Assembly (NCBI RefSeq): GCF_010685995.1
Contig: NZ_JAAGWK010000008.1
Location: forward strand, 62,001 to 126,000
From: Goekera deserti
Lineage (GTDB): Bacteria > Actinomycetota > Actinomycetes > Mycobacteriales > Geodermatophilaceae
DNA length: 64,000 nt
Direction: 5' to 3'
A program made the position numbers and the translations under genes. How positions within the stretch are numbered: the first letter of the stretch is position 1; every line of letters begins with the position of its first letter. Below the pieces are notes generated by a model. The model saw only the letters and a program-made list of their open reading frames with translations. It had not been told where the DNA came from and did not search any database. Positions 16,022 through 25,250 of the stretch are shown here, in pieces.

Positions 16022-16291
16022 ATGCCAGACGACTTCGACATCGAGAGCCAGGGAGACCACCAGTACGTGGTGCGCCTGGAAGACCAGGGCGAGACCGTCG
16101 AGACCTGGTTCCGGCTCACCCCCGAGGCGCTCGACAAGCTCGGGGCCGACGACGAGGACGAGGAGGACCTGGTCCGTCGCACCGTGACGTTCCTGTCCAA
16201 GCACCAGGACGTCGCCGACTTCCCCGACACGGTGGAGATCGAGGACGTCATCGCCAGCTACGACGACTACCTGGACTACATGAACTCCTGA
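16022..16291 (+). CDS. Small acidic hypothetical protein
   Basis: 89 aa from ATG at 16022. The sequence is strongly acidic (LGADDEDEEDLVRRTVTF, VEIEDVIASYDDYLDYMNS) and well balanced in other residues: DIESQGDHQYVVRLEDQGE looks like a beta-hairpin and the middle (TPEALDKLGADD) is helical. I do not recognise a named family. The length, the sharp end and codon use indicate a real gene. It is followed by the icmF promoter region and is probably monocistronic. Confidence 0.75.
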   Translation: MPDDFDIESQGDHQYVVRLEDQGETVETWFRLTPEALDKLGADDEDEEDLVRRTVTFLSKHQDVADFPDTVEIEDVIASYDDYLDYMNS

Positions 16292-16394
16292 GTGCCGCCG
16301 CAGGTCGCCGGGCGCGGGGACGCCGGCCTGGCGACCCGGTCGTGCGACCCGGCGGGAGGGGACCCGGTCGACACCTCGGAGCGTCGACCCGCGA

Positions 16395-16450
16395 GATACG
16401 TGGACGTCCGAGCATCTCCCGGATACGTTGTGAGGAAGTCCACGTATCCG
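16395..16450 (+). promoter_or_regulatory. Three copies of a GGATACGTGGAC-like motif upstream of icmF
   Basis: GATACGTGGAC at 16395-16405, CGGATACGTTGTG at 16420-16432, and the inverted copy GTCCACGTATCCG at 16438-16450. The outer two form an exact 11-bp inverted repeat. The cluster ends 23 bp before the icmF start codon, and the AT content here is higher than around it. This is the pattern of a multi-site operator/promoter; the binding regulator is unknown. Confidence 0.7.
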
Positions 16451-16472
16451 ACGCCGTCGGCGAGGAGACCTC

Positions 16473-19400
16473 ATGCCCGAGCTCCACATCCCTCGCCATC
16501 CGGTCCGGTTCGTCACCGCGGCCAGCCTGTTCGACGGCCACGACGCCGCGATCAACGTGATGCGCCGGCTGCTGCAGGCCCAGGGCGCCGAGGTGGTGCA
16601 CCTGGGGCACGACCGCAGCGTGCAGAGCGTGGTGCGCGCCGCGCTGGAGGAGGACGCGCAGGGCATCGCGCTGTCCTCCTACCAGGGCGGGCACGTGGAG
16701 TACTTCAGCTACCTGGTCGAGGAGCTGGACCGGCACGGCGCCGGCCACGTGCAGGTGTTCGGCGGGGGCGGCGGCGTCATCGTGCCCGAGGAGATCGCCC
16801 TGCTGCGCTCGCGCGGGGTGCGCATCTTCAGCCCCGAGGACGGCCAGGCGCTCGGCCTGCCCGGGATGATCAACACCCTGGTCCAGGCGTGCGACGTCGA
16901 CCTCGCGGCCGCGGGCCCCGACGTCGACGCGCTGCTCGCCGGCGACCCGGCGGCCCTGGCCCGGGCGATCACCGTGCTGGAGGCCGGGCGCTCCCCGGAG
17001 CTGGCCGCGCGGGTGGTCACCGAGGCGGCCCGTCGGCACGTCCCGGTGCTGGGCATCACCGGCACCGGCGGCTCCGGCAAGTCCTCGCTGACCGACGAGC
17101 TGCTCCGCCGGCTGCGGCTGGACCAGGAGGACGAGCTGCGGATCGCCGTCCTGGCGGTCGACCCCTCCCGCCGACGCGGTGGCGGCGCCCTGCTGGGCGA
17201 CCGGATCCGGATGAACGCTCTCGAGACCGGCGACCGGGCCTCGACGTTCTTCCGCTCGCTGGCCACCCGCACCGCCGGCGCGCAGGTGCCCGAGCACCTG
17301 GACCACGCGATCGCGGCGGTGAAGGCCGCCGGGTACGACCTGGTGATCGTGGAGACCCCCGGCATCGGCCAGGGCGACGCCGCGATCCTGCCGTACTCCG
17401 ACGTCTCGCTGTACGTCATGACGCCGGAGTTCGGCGCCGCGTCGCAGCTGGAGAAGATCGACATGCTCGACTTCGCCGACGTCGTGGCGGTCAACAAGTT
17501 CGAGCGCCGCGGCGCCGAGGACGCCCGCCGCGACGTCGCCCGGCAGATGGTCCGCAACCGGGAGGCGTTCGGCACCCCGTGGGAGCAGATGCCCGTCTTC
17601 GGCACCAGCGCCGCCCGGTTCGACGACGACGGCGTCACCGCGCTGTTCCAGGAGCTGAAGACGCTGCTGGCCGGCAAGGGCCTCGCGCTCGGCTCCGGGG
17701 TGCTGCCGCGGGTCGAGGTCCGGGCGTCGTCCGGGCTGACCAGCGTGGTGCCGTCGTCCCGGGCCCGGTACCTGGCCGAGGTGGCCGAGGCCGTGCGCGG
17801 CTACCACCGCACCACCGCCGAGCAGGCCGAGCTGCTGCGCCGCCGCCAGCACCTCACCACCGCCGCCCAGCTGCTGGACGGCGACGCCGCCGAGGCCGCC
17901 GCGGCCAGGGCCCGCGAGATCGGGGGCGAGCTGCTGCCCGCGGTGTCGGCGCTGCTGGACGAGTGGCCGGCCACCGTCGCCGAGTACTCCGGCGACGAGC
18001 TGGTCTACACGGTGCGCGGGAAGGAGATCCACACCCCGCTGACCCGCCGGACGCTGTCGGGCAACCCGGTGCGCCGGGTGTCGCTGCCGCGCACCACCGA
18101 CCACGGCGAGCTGGTCGGCTGGCTGCGCGGGGAGAACGTGCCCGGCCGGTTCCCCTACACCGCGGGCGTGTTCCCGTTCAAGCGGCAGGGCGAGGCGCCG
18201 GCCCGGATGTTCGCCGGCGAGGGCGACGCGTTCCGCACCAACCAGCGGTTCCGGCTGCTGTCGGAGGGCCAGCCGGCGACCCGGCTGTCCACGGCGTTCG
18301 ACTCGGTCACCCTCTACGGCCGCGACCCCGACCCGCGTCCCGACGTCTACGGCAAGGTCGGCACGTCGGGCGTCTCGATCGCCACGCTGGACGACATGAA
18401 GGCGCTCTACGCCGGCTTCGACCTCGTCGCCCCCACCACCTCGGTGTCGATGACCATCAACGGGCCCGCTCCCGCCGTCCTGGCGATGTTCCTGAACACC
18501 GCGATCGACCAGCAGCTGGCGGGCTCGACCGAGGACCCGGACGCGGTGCGCGCCCGGGTGCTCGCCACGGTGCGCGGCACCGTGCAGGCCGACATCCTCA
18601 AGGAGGACCAGGGCCAGAACACCTGCATCTTCTCCACCGAGTTCGCGCTGCGCTGCATGGCCGACGTGCAGGAGTGGTTCATCGACCACGGCGTGCGGAA
18701 CTTCTACTCGGTCTCCATCTCCGGCTACCACATCGCCGAGGCCGGGGCCAACCCGATCAGCCAGCTGGCCTTCACGCTGGCCAACGGGTTCACCTACGTC
18801 GAGGCCTACCTCGCCCGCGGCATGGCGATCGACGACTTCGCGCCCAACCTCAGCTTCTTCTTCTCCAACGGCATGGACGCCGAGTACACCGTCATCGGCC
18901 GGGTGGCCCGACGGATCTGGGCGGTGGCGATGAAGGAGCGCTACGGCGCCTCGGCCCGCTCGCAGCAGCTGAAGTACCACGTGCAGACCTCGGGCCGGTC
19001 GCTGCACGCGCAGGAGATGGACTTCAACGACATCCGGACGTCGCTGCAGGCGCTGTGCGCGATCTACGACAACGCCAACTCGCTGCACACCAACGCCTAC
19101 GACGAGGCGGTGACGACGCCGTCGGCGCACTCGGTCCGCCGGGCGCTGGCCATCCAGATGATCATCGACCGGGAGTGGGGCCTGGCGATGAACGAGAACC
19201 CGCTGCAGGGCTCCTTCGTCGTCGACGAGCTCACCGACCTGGTCGAGGAGGCCGTGCTCGCGGAGTTCGACCGGATCGCCGAGCGCGGCGGGGTGCTGGG
19301 CGCCATGGAGACCGGCTACCAGCGCGGCCGCATCCAGGACGAGTCGATGCTCTACGAGCACCGCAAGCACGACGGGTCGCTGCCCATCGTCGGGGTGAAC

Positions 19401-19676
19401 ACCTTCCTGGCCCCGGACGCCGGGGACGAGGAGCCCGGCACGGTCGAGCTGGCCCGGGCCACCGAGGCGGAGAAGCAGTCGCAGCTGCGCCGGCTGGCCG
19501 ACTTCCACGCCCGGCACGCCGCCGACGCCCCGGCCGCCCTCGCCCGGCTCCAGCAGGCGGCCGTCGGCGGCGGCAACGTCTTCGAGGCGCTGATGGACGC
19601 CGTCCGGTACTGCTCGCTGGGTCAGATCAGCGACGCGTTCTTCGAGGTCGGCGGCCAGTACCGCCGCAACGTCTAG
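16473..19676 (+). CDS. icmF: Fused isobutyryl-CoA mutase (IcmF)
   Basis: 1067 aa from ATG at 16473, with GAGGAGACC upstream. Domain order is that of IcmF. A B12-binding domain covers residues ~11-140 (FDGHDAAINVMRRLL, VVHLGHDRSVQ with the base-off His ligand, SSYQGGHVEYF). A MeaB-like GTPase chaperone covers ~190-420 (GITGTGGSGKSSLTDELL P-loop, VETPGIGQGDAAILP, AVNKFERRGAEDA). A linker follows, then the TIM-barrel mutase from ~520 (RFPYTAGVFPFKRQGEAPAR, NPISQLAFTLANGFTYVEAY, FFSNGMDAEY). It interconverts isobutyryl-CoA and n-butyryl-CoA with adenosylcobalamin, linking valine breakdown to butyrate metabolism; some IcmFs also act on pivalyl-CoA. A cobalamin-type binding protein gene follows. 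Confidence 0.96.
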   Translation: MPELHIPRHPVRFVTAASLFDGHDAAINVMRRLLQAQGAEVVHLGHDRSVQSVVRAALEEDAQGIALSSYQGGHVEYFSYLVEELDRHGAGHVQVFGGGGGVIVPEEIALLRSRGVRIFSPEDGQALGLPGMINTLVQACDVDLAAAGPDVDALLAGDPAALARAITVLEAGRSPELAARVVTEAARRHVPVLGITGTGGSGKSSLTDELLRRLRLDQEDELRIAVLAVDPSRRRGGGALLGDRIRMNALETGDRASTFFRSLATRTAGAQVPEHLDHAIAAVKAAGYDLVIVETPGIGQGDAAILPYSDVSLYVMTPEFGAASQLEKIDMLDFADVVAVNKFERRGAEDARRDVARQMVRNREAFGTPWEQMPVFGTSAARFDDDGVTALFQELKTLLAGKGLALGSGVLPRVEVRASSGLTSVVPSSRARYLAEVAEAVRGYHRTTAEQAELLRRRQHLTTAAQLLDGDAAEAAAARAREIGGELLPAVSALLDEWPATVAEYSGDELVYTVRGKEIHTPLTRRTLSGNPVRRVSLPRTTDHGELVGWLRGENVPGRFPYTAGVFPFKRQGEAPARMFAGEGDAFRTNQRFRLLSEGQPATRLSTAFDSVTLYGRDPDPRPDVYGKVGTSGVSIATLDDMKALYAGFDLVAPTTSVSMTINGPAPAVLAMFLNTAIDQQLAGSTEDPDAVRARVLATVRGTVQADILKEDQGQNTCIFSTEFALRCMADVQEWFIDHGVRNFYSVSISGYHIAEAGANPISQLAFTLANGFTYVEAYLARGMAIDDFAPNLSFFFSNGMDAEYTVIGRVARRIWAVAMKERYGASARSQQLKYHVQTSGRSLHAQEMDFNDIRTSLQALCAIYDNANSLHTNAYDEAVTTPSAHSVRRALAIQMIIDREWGLAMNENPLQGSFVVDELTDLVEEAVLAEFDRIAERGGVLGAMETGYQRGRIQDESMLYEHRKHDGSLPIVGVNTFLAPDAGDEEPGTVELARATEAEKQSQLRRLADFHARHAADAPAALARLQQAAVGGGNVFEALMDAVRYCSLGQISDAFFEVGGQYRRNV

Positions 19677-19698
19677 CCCGTGACGGACCCCCTCCCCC

Positions 19699-19764
19699 CG
19701 CCACGATGGCCATCGTGGCGTCGCCAAGATGGCCATCGTGGCGGGCTGTTCGTGTCGGTTCTGG
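19699..19764. repeat. Intergenic palindromic repeat, copy 1 (two palindromes plus 17-bp tail)
   Basis: A perfect 22-bp palindrome (arm CGCCACGATGG, 19699-19720) and a near-identical second one (CGCCAAGATGG..., 19722-19743) are followed after 4 bases by GTTCGTGTCGGTTCTGG (19748-19764). The complement of that tail recurs exactly at 53053-53069 beside another such palindrome. It is placed right after the icmF stop codon and may act as a transcript end or stabiliser. Confidence 0.92.
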
Positions 19765-19780
19765 AGGAGGCGGGGGTCAG

Positions 19781-20572
19781 GTGGGCGTCGTGCGGGACGA
19801 CCTGGGGACGGCGGTGCAGCTCGCCGGGCCGCCGCGGCGGGTGGTGTCGCTGGTGCCGTCGCTGACCGAGGCGCTGGCGGTGACCGTGCCCGAGCGGCTG
19901 GTGGGCGCCACCGACTGGTGCACCCACCCGGCCGGCCTGGACGTCGCCCGGGTCCGCGGCACCAAGAACCCCGACCGGGCGGCGATCGCCGCACTCGCCC
20001 CGGACCTCGTGGTGGCCAACCGGGAGGAGAACCGCGAGCTGGACGTGCAGCGGCTGCGGGCGGCCGGGGTCCCGGTGTGGGTGACGGTGACCGAGTCGGT
20101 GGACCAGGCGCTGACCGCGATGCACCGGCTGTTCACCGAGGCGCTGGGCACCGGCGTTCCGGGCTGGCTCACCGAGGCCACCCGGGTGTGGTCGGCCCCG
20201 GCTCCGCTGCCGGCGGCCCGCGCCCTGGTGCCGATCTGGCGTGACCCGTGGATGGTGGTGGGCGGGCGCACCTTCACCGGCGACGTGCTGGCCCGGCTCG
20301 GCCTGGTGAACGCCGTGACCGCCGAGCGGTACCCGCACCGGGAGCTCACCGGGCTGCACGACCTCCGGCCGGACGTCGTCCTGCTGCCCGACGAGCCGTA
20401 CGCCTTCACCGCCGACGACGGGCCGGAGGCCTTCCCGGGGGTGCCCACGGTGCTGGTCAGCGGGCGGCTGCTCACCTGGTACGGCCCGTCGCTGGTGGGC
20501 GCCCGGGAGGAGCTGGCCACCGCCGTCGGCGCGGTCCTGGCCCGCACACCGGGCGGACCCCCGGGCCGGTGA
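19781..20572 (+). CDS. Helical-backbone metal receptor / BtuF-like cobalamin-binding protein
   Basis: 263 aa from a GTG at 19781 (a second GTG at 19790 is equally possible). The family signature is [13 protein letters not shown] near residue 25, then [27 protein letters not shown] and [13 protein letters not shown]-terminal parts are [15 protein letters not shown]. These are features of BtuF/FhuD-type class III binding proteins. There is no signal peptide or lipobox, and no permease or ATPase nearby, so it may act in the cytoplasm rather than in uptake. The place right after the B12 enzyme icmF supports a cobalamin link, by inference only. Confidence 0.82.
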   Translation: MGVVRDDLGTAVQLAGPPRRVVSLVPSLTEALAVTVPERLVGATDWCTHPAGLDVARVRGTKNPDRAAIAALAPDLVVANREENRELDVQRLRAAGVPVWVTVTESVDQALTAMHRLFTEALGTGVPGWLTEATRVWSAPAPLPAARALVPIWRDPWMVVGGRTFTGDVLARLGLVNAVTAERYPHRELTGLHDLRPDVVLLPDEPYAFTADDGPEAFPGVPTVLVSGRLLTWYGPSLVGAREELATAVGAVLARTPGGPPGR

Positions 20573-20633
20573 ACCGGGCCGGTCCGGTTGTGGTCCACTG
20601 CACAGCACGTGCCGTCACCTCCCGGAGGCCCCC

Positions 20634-21824
20634 ATGAGCGCGCCCGCGCCGACCCGCGACGACAAGTTCTCCTTCGGCCTGTGGACCGTCGGCTGGCAGG
20701 CGCGCGACCCGTTCGGGGACGCCACCCGCGCCGCGCTGGACCCGGTGGAGAGCGTGCACCGCCTCGCCGAGCTGGGCGCCTACGGCGTCACCTTCCACGA
20801 CGACGACCTCGTGCCGCACGGCAGCGACGCCGCCGCCCGCGACCGGCACCTCGACCGCTTCCGGGCCGCGCTGGCCGAGACCGGCCTGGTCGTGCCGATG
20901 GTGACCACCAACCTGTTCACCCACCCGGTGTTCAAGGAGGGTGCGCTGACCGCCAACGACCGGGACGTGCGCCGCTACGCGCTGCGCAAGGTCATGCGGA
21001 ACATGGACCTCGCCGCCGAGCTGGGGGCTGCGACCTACGTGCTGTGGGGTGGGCGCGAGGGCACCGAGGTGGACACCGCCAAGGACCTGCAGGCGGCCTT
21101 CGAGCGCTACCGGGAGGGCCTGGACACCCTCGCCCGGTACGTGACCGAGCGCGGGTACGGCCTGCGGCTGGCCCTGGAGCCCAAGCCGAACGAGCCCCGC
21201 GGCGACATCTTCCTGCCCACGGTCGGGCACGCGCTGGCGTTCATCTCCACCCTGGAGCACGCCGACATGGTGGGGGTGAACCCCGAGGTCGGGCACGAGC
21301 AGATGAGCAATCTCAGCTTCACCCACGGCATCGCCCAGGCGCTGTGGCAGGGGAAGCTGTTCCACATCGACCTGAACGGGCAGCACGGCCCGAAGTTCGA
21401 CCAGGACCTGGTGTTCGGCCACGGCGACCTGCTGTCGGCGTTCGGCACCGTCGACCTGCTGGAGAACGGCGGGCCCGGGGGCGCCCCGGCCTACGACGGG
21501 CCGCGGCACTTCGACTACAAGCCGCTGCGCACCGAGGACGCCGACGGCGTGTGGGCCTCCGCCGCGGCCAACATGCGCACCTACCTGCTGCTCAAGGAGC
21601 GCGCCGCGGCCTACCGCGCCGACCCGGAGGTCGCCGAGGCGATGGCCGCCGCGCGGGTGCCCGAGCTCGCGACCCCCACGCTGGCCGACGGCGAGTCGCT
21701 CGCCGACCTGCTCGCCGACCGGTCGGCCTTCGAGGACTTCGACACCGACGCCGCCGGTCAGCGCGGCGCCGGGGTGGTGCGGCTGGCGCAGCTGGCCGTG
21801 GAGCACCTGACCGGCGCGCGCTGA
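20634..21824 (+). CDS. xylA: Xylose isomerase
   Basis: 396 aa from ATG at 20634, after CCGGAGG. Active-site and metal residues are in place: TFHDDDLVP (catalytic His and Asp), [12 protein letters not shown] (Glu and Lys of metal site 1), [10 protein letters not shown] (Glu and His), [14 protein letters not shown] (two Asp) and RHFDYKP. The start [17 protein letters not shown] is the class I (Streptomyces-type) form. It converts D-xylose to D-xylulose and also isomerises glucose in vitro. It forms an operon with xylB (2-bp gap). No XylR repressor or xylose transporter is adjacent. Confidence 0.97.
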   Translation: MSAPAPTRDDKFSFGLWTVGWQARDPFGDATRAALDPVESVHRLAELGAYGVTFHDDDLVPHGSDAAARDRHLDRFRAALAETGLVVPMVTTNLFTHPVFKEGALTANDRDVRRYALRKVMRNMDLAAELGAATYVLWGGREGTEVDTAKDLQAAFERYREGLDTLARYVTERGYGLRLALEPKPNEPRGDIFLPTVGHALAFISTLEHADMVGVNPEVGHEQMSNLSFTHGIAQALWQGKLFHIDLNGQHGPKFDQDLVFGHGDLLSAFGTVDLLENGGPGGAPAYDGPRHFDYKPLRTEDADGVWASAAANMRTYLLLKERAAAYRADPEVAEAMAAARVPELATPTLADGESLADLLADRSAFEDFDTDAAGQRGAGVVRLAQLAVEHLTGAR

Positions 21825-21826
21825 GC

Positions 21827-23260
21827 ATGGCCACCCTGGTCGCCGGCGTCGACAGCTCCACCCAGGCCTGCAAGGTCGTCGTCCGGGAGGCGGACACCGG
21901 CCGGCTGGTGCGCGAGGGCCGGGCAGCCCACCCGCCGGGCACCGAGGTCGCCCCCGCCGCCTGGGAGCAGGCCCTGCGGCAGGCGCTGGCCGCGGCCGGC
22001 GGGCTGGACGACGTCGCCGCCGTCGCGGTCGGCGGGCAGCAGCACGGCATGGTCTGCCTGGACGACGACGGCGCGGTCGTCCGGCCGGCGCTGCTGTGGA
22101 ACGACACCCGGTCGGCGGCCGCGGCGGCCGAGCTGGTCGCCGAGCTCGGCGGCGGGCAGGAGTGGGCGGACGCCGTGGGCAGCGTGCCCGTCGCCTCGTT
22201 CACCGTGACCAAGCTGCGCTGGCTGGCCACCCACGAGCCGGACGCCGCGGCCCGCACCGCGGCGGTGTGCCTGCCGCACGACTGGCTGACCTGGCGGCTG
22301 GCGGGCGGGCTCGGCACCGACGGCCGGCCCGGGCTGGACGCGCTGGTCACCGACCGGGGGGACGCCAGCGGCACCGGCTACTGGTCACCGGCGCAGGGCG
22401 CCTACCGCAGCGACCTGCTGGAGCGGGCACTCGGGCACGGCGCCGTCCTGCCGCGGGTGCTGGGGCCGGCCGAGCAGGCCGGGCAGACCCCGGACGGGGT
22501 GCTCCTGGGCCCGGGCACCGGTGACAACGCGGCCGCCGCGCTGGGCCTGTCGGCCGAGGTGGGCGACGTGGTGGTGTCGGTCGGGACATCGGGCGTGGTG
22601 TCGATGGTGGCGACGACACCGTCGGCCGACCCCACCGGCACCGTGGCCGGGTTCGCCGACGCGACCGGCCACTTCCTGCCGCTGGTGTGCACGCTGAACG
22701 CCGCACAGGTGCTGGACGCGACCGCGCGGCTGCTCGGGGTGGACCACGACGGGCTGTCCCGGCTGGCGCTGGAGGCGCCGGCCGGGGCCGGCGGCCTGGT
22801 CGTGGTGCCCTACCTGGAGGGCGAGCGCACGCCCGACCGGCCGGACGCCACCGGCGCGGTGCACGGGCTGACCCAGGCGACCGCCACCCCGGCACACCTG
22901 GCCCGGGCGACCGTCGAGGGCCTGCTCTGCGGGCTCGCCGACGGGCTGGACGCGATCGCGGCCGGGGGTACGCCGGTGCGCCGGGTGCTGCTGGTGGGTG
23001 GCGGGGCCCGGTCGGCGGCGGTGCGGGAGATCGCCGCCACGGTGCTCGGCGTCCCGGTGCTGGCCCCGCCGCCGGCGGAGACCGTCGCCGACGGTGCCGC
23101 CCGCCAGGCCGCCTGGGTGCTCGCCGGCGGTGACGCCCCGCCGCCGTGGCCGGCGTCCGGCGTCGAGGTGCACGAGGCCGACCCGGTGCCGGCGGTGCGC
23201 CGCCGCTACGCCGAGGTGCGCGAGCTGACCGCGTCCCGGGTGGCGCCGGCGGCCACCTGA
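21827..23260 (+). CDS. xylB: Xylulokinase
   Basis: 477 aa from ATG at 21827, three bases after the xylA stop. FGGY kinase motifs: [13 protein letters not shown] (phosphate loop, residues ~6-18), [21 protein letters not shown], catalytic Asp in [33 protein letters not shown] and [20 protein letters not shown]. It phosphorylates D-xylulose to xylulose-5-phosphate for the pentose phosphate pathway. Length fits the family. The pair xylA-xylB is compact, so it is probably driven by one promoter upstream of xylA. Confidence 0.96.
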   Translation: MATLVAGVDSSTQACKVVVREADTGRLVREGRAAHPPGTEVAPAAWEQALRQALAAAGGLDDVAAVAVGGQQHGMVCLDDDGAVVRPALLWNDTRSAAAAAELVAELGGGQEWADAVGSVPVASFTVTKLRWLATHEPDAAARTAAVCLPHDWLTWRLAGGLGTDGRPGLDALVTDRGDASGTGYWSPAQGAYRSDLLERALGHGAVLPRVLGPAEQAGQTPDGVLLGPGTGDNAAAALGLSAEVGDVVVSVGTSGVVSMVATTPSADPTGTVAGFADATGHFLPLVCTLNAAQVLDATARLLGVDHDGLSRLALEAPAGAGGLVVVPYLEGERTPDRPDATGAVHGLTQATATPAHLARATVEGLLCGLADGLDAIAAGGTPVRRVLLVGGGARSAAVREIAATVLGVPVLAPPPAETVADGAARQAAWVLAGGDAPPPWPASGVEVHEADPVPAVRRRYAEVRELTASRVAPAAT

Positions 23261-23264
23261 GCGC

Positions 23265-23930
23265 TCACCGGCGCTCGTGCGGCTCCACCAGGTGCACGCG
23301 CACCGCCCGGAACTGCCCGGGCGTGGCGAGCAGCACCACCTTGGTCGGCTCGCCGACGTCCAGGAACGGCTCCCGGCGCAGCGGTGCAGCGCCGGTCAGC
23401 GCGCGGTCGCCGAGCACGGTGTCGACCAGCAGCCGGTCACCGCCGGCGAACAGCGCGGCCAGCCCGTCGAGGTGCGGGCCGAGCACCCGGGCCGCGGTCT
23501 CCACCGCGTGCTCGACGACGGCGTCGGTCTGGTGCCCGCGGCGGCGCGCGTAGCGCTGCTGGGACCAGCCGCCGGCCGCGGTGCGGCCCTGCACCTGGCG
23601 CGCGTCCACCTTGGAGACGACGAGGTCGGCGCCGTCGAAGACGCCCACCGCCCAGCGTCCGCGACGCACCAGCAGCACCCCGGCCCGCCGCGGTGCCCGG
23701 GCGGCGACGGTGAACGCGGTGAGCGGGGAGGCGGCGCCCGGCTCCCAGCCGAACGGCGCCCGCAGCTCCAGCGTCGTGCTGTCCGCGCAGGTGACCCGCA
23801 GCAGCTCGCCCTCGACGGTGACGTCGAAGGCACCGTGCCGGTCGGCCACGCCGTCCAGCCAGGCGCCGAGGCGCTCGGGTGCCACGTCGACCAGCCGGCC
23901 GCCACCGGCGGCGGGGCGGGCTCGGCTCAC
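23265..23930 (-). CDS. acVLRF1 family peptidyl-tRNA hydrolase (Vms1/release-factor-like)
   Basis: 221 aa. The catalytic segment QGRTAAGGWSQQRYARRR (residues ~115-132) is the Vms1-like release-factor (VLRF1) motif, in which the GxSQ glutamine promotes hydrolysis of peptidyl-tRNA stuck in 50S subunits. An N-terminal beta domain (LGAWLDGVADRHGAFDVTVEG) and a C-terminal portion with FLDVGEPTKVVL complete the actinobacterial form. Assignment rests on this motif and on length. It is convergent with xylB. A role in ribosome-associated quality control is inferred from the family. Confidence 0.8.
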   Translation of the reverse strand: MSRARPAAGGGRLVDVAPERLGAWLDGVADRHGAFDVTVEGELLRVTCADSTTLELRAPFGWEPGAASPLTAFTVAARAPRRAGVLLVRRGRWAVGVFDGADLVVSKVDARQVQGRTAAGGWSQQRYARRRGHQTDAVVEHAVETAARVLGPHLDGLAALFAGGDRLLVDTVLGDRALTGAAPLRREPFLDVGEPTKVVLLATPGQFRAVRVHLVEPHERR

Positions 23931-24003
23931 CGCCCGAGCATGCCAGGCGCGCTCGACCCGGGGGCCTGCCCACGCAGCTCCGGTCCGGCGCGGGGCCGGG
24001 CGC

Positions 24004-24432
24004 TCAGGAGCCGCGCGGCTCGCTGCCCGGCGTGTGCGGCAGGCCGGCGTCCACCCAGGCCCAGAACCCGCCGACGACGTCGGTGGCCCGGTGCAGGCCG
24101 AGCGAGCGCAGCGCGTCGGCGGCCAGGCTGGAGGTGTAACCCTCCGAGCACAACACCAGCACGTCGACGTCGTACCCCGTGGCCTCGGGCAGCCGGTGCG
24201 CGCTGGCCGGGTCGAAGCGCCACTCCAGCACGTTGCGCTCGACCACGAGCGCGCCGGGCACCTCGCCCTCCTGGGCCCGCTGGGCAGCGGGGCGGATGTC
24301 CACGAGCACCGCGCCCTCGGCGACCCGGGCGGCGGCCTGCGGGGCGGTGACCCGGACGATCCGGGAGCGGGCCTGGGCCAGCAGGTCGTCGATCGACAGG
24401 GCGCCGCTGGGGCGCTGCGCCAGCGAGGTCAC
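24004..24432 (-). CDS. Rhodanese-like domain protein
   Basis: 142 aa. Single rhodanese domain with the active-site loop CSEGYTSSLAADAL (Cys near residue 94), preceded by GAVLVDIRPAAQRAQEGEVPGA and followed by VVGGFWAWVDAGLP. Its GTG start overlaps the TGA of the cysteine dioxygenase gene, so it is translated with it. The pair would oxidise cysteine and then pass or detoxify sulfane sulfur or sulfite; such pairings are common in actinobacteria. Thiosulfate sulfurtransferase activity is expected from the intact Cys. Confidence 0.9.
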   Translation of the reverse strand: MTSLAQRPSGALSIDDLLAQARSRIVRVTAPQAAARVAEGAVLVDIRPAAQRAQEGEVPGALVVERNVLEWRFDPASAHRLPEATGYDVDVLVLCSEGYTSSLAADALRSLGLHRATDVVGGFWAWVDAGLPHTPGSEPRGS

Positions 24433-24998
24433 CAGTCCACCCCGGCCCGCTCGGTGCCGGTGCGGGTGAGGCCGTGGGCGTCGATGCGGTAGGTGTTCAT
24501 CAGGGTCAGCCGGGGCGCGTACACGTGCACGCTGACAGCGGGCTCGTGCAGGGTGTTGACCACCTGGTGCACGTAGTGGGCACCGAAGTACCGGACCCGG
24601 CCGGCCTCCAGGTCCGCAGTGCTCTGCCGCGGGGCACCGCCCGGCCGGCCGGCGGCCACCACCCGCTCGGTGAGCGTGCCGCGGGCCACGGCGAACGCGC
24701 CGGCCGACGAGCCGTGGTCGTGCAGCGGGGTGCCCTGGCCGGGCAGCCAGGTGAGCAGCCAGACCTGGGCCTCGGCCAGCTCGGCGTGCAGGGACGGGTC
24801 CAGCGAGGCGGCCAGGACGTCGGTGTCGAACTGGTGCGTCCAGCGACTCTCCTCCCGAAACTCCAGGAGGTCGGTCCAGAGGTCGGGGCGCACCCCGATG
24901 GCCACGGCCAGCGCGGCGGCGGAGCTGGGCCGGGTGGCCGGGTGGGTGGCGGGGTGGGCGTGCGCGTCGCGCAGCGCGGTGGACAGGTGCGTGCTCAT
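24429..24998 (-). CDS. Cysteine dioxygenase family protein
   Basis: 189 aa from ATG at 24998. Cupin iron site: WLPGQGTPLHDHGSSAGAFAV (two of the three His ligands) and VHQVVNTLHEPAVSVHVY (third His). The family adds O2 to cysteine to give cysteine sulfinate. As in most bacterial forms, the Cys of the mammalian Cys-Tyr crosslink is replaced by Gly after HDH. It starts a two-gene operon with a rhodanese and is preceded by a short leader peptide ORF ending in a Cys codon, which suggests control by sulfur or cysteine supply. Confidence 0.9.
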   Translation of the reverse strand: MSTHLSTALRDAHAHPATHPATRPSSAAALAVAIGVRPDLWTDLLEFREESRWTHQFDTDVLAASLDPSLHAELAEAQVWLLTWLPGQGTPLHDHGSSAGAFAVARGTLTERVVAAGRPGGAPRQSTADLEAGRVRYFGAHYVHQVVNTLHEPAVSVHVYAPRLTLMNTYRIDAHGLTRTGTERAGVDW

Positions 24999-25084
24999 GG
25001 GGGGGTCCTCGGCGGCTCGGGTCCCGCGGCGGCAGGCGCGGCGCAGGGGTGGGGCGGGTGACGGACGGATGGCCCCGGAGGGCG

Positions 25085-25165
25085 TCAGTGACCCGGACAG
25101 AGCGCGCTGGCCACCCGCACGAGGTCCACGGCGGACCGGCGGTGCAGGCGGAGCGAGGACGTCAC
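25085..25165 (-). CDS. 26-aa leader peptide upstream of the cysteine dioxygenase operon
   Basis: GTG at 25165 to TGA at 25085-25087. The sequence contains HRRSAVDLVRVASALC followed by PGH and stop. This is the form (R/H-R-x-x-VDL-x-R-V-x-S-A-x-C) of the short actinobacterial 'putative leader peptides' found ahead of sulfur-metabolism genes. The single Cys codon is three codons before the end. It lies 86 bp upstream of the dioxygenase start. Presumed role: translation of this ORF senses cysteine or cysteinyl-tRNA and adjusts transcription of the genes behind it. The mechanism is inferred from the class. Confidence 0.75.
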   Translation of the reverse strand: MTSSLRLHRRSAVDLVRVASALCPGH

Positions 25166-25250
25166 CCGACGATCAGACCAGACGGAGGTGCTCCCGTCAA
25201 ACACGATCGACGTGGTAGGAATTGCGTGTCGCCCGGAGCGGGCCCCGTCC

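Noticed and set aside
13241-16291. Long + strand open frame across helD
   Set aside because: Antisense of helD. Only its last 90 codons (16022-16291) form a real small gene, which is listed separately.
16248-19994. A very long open frame (over 1200 codons) on the minus strand across icmF
   Set aside because: It is the antisense shadow of icmF in GC-rich DNA: it is full of Gly, Arg, Val, His, has no domain, and spans several genes and promoters.
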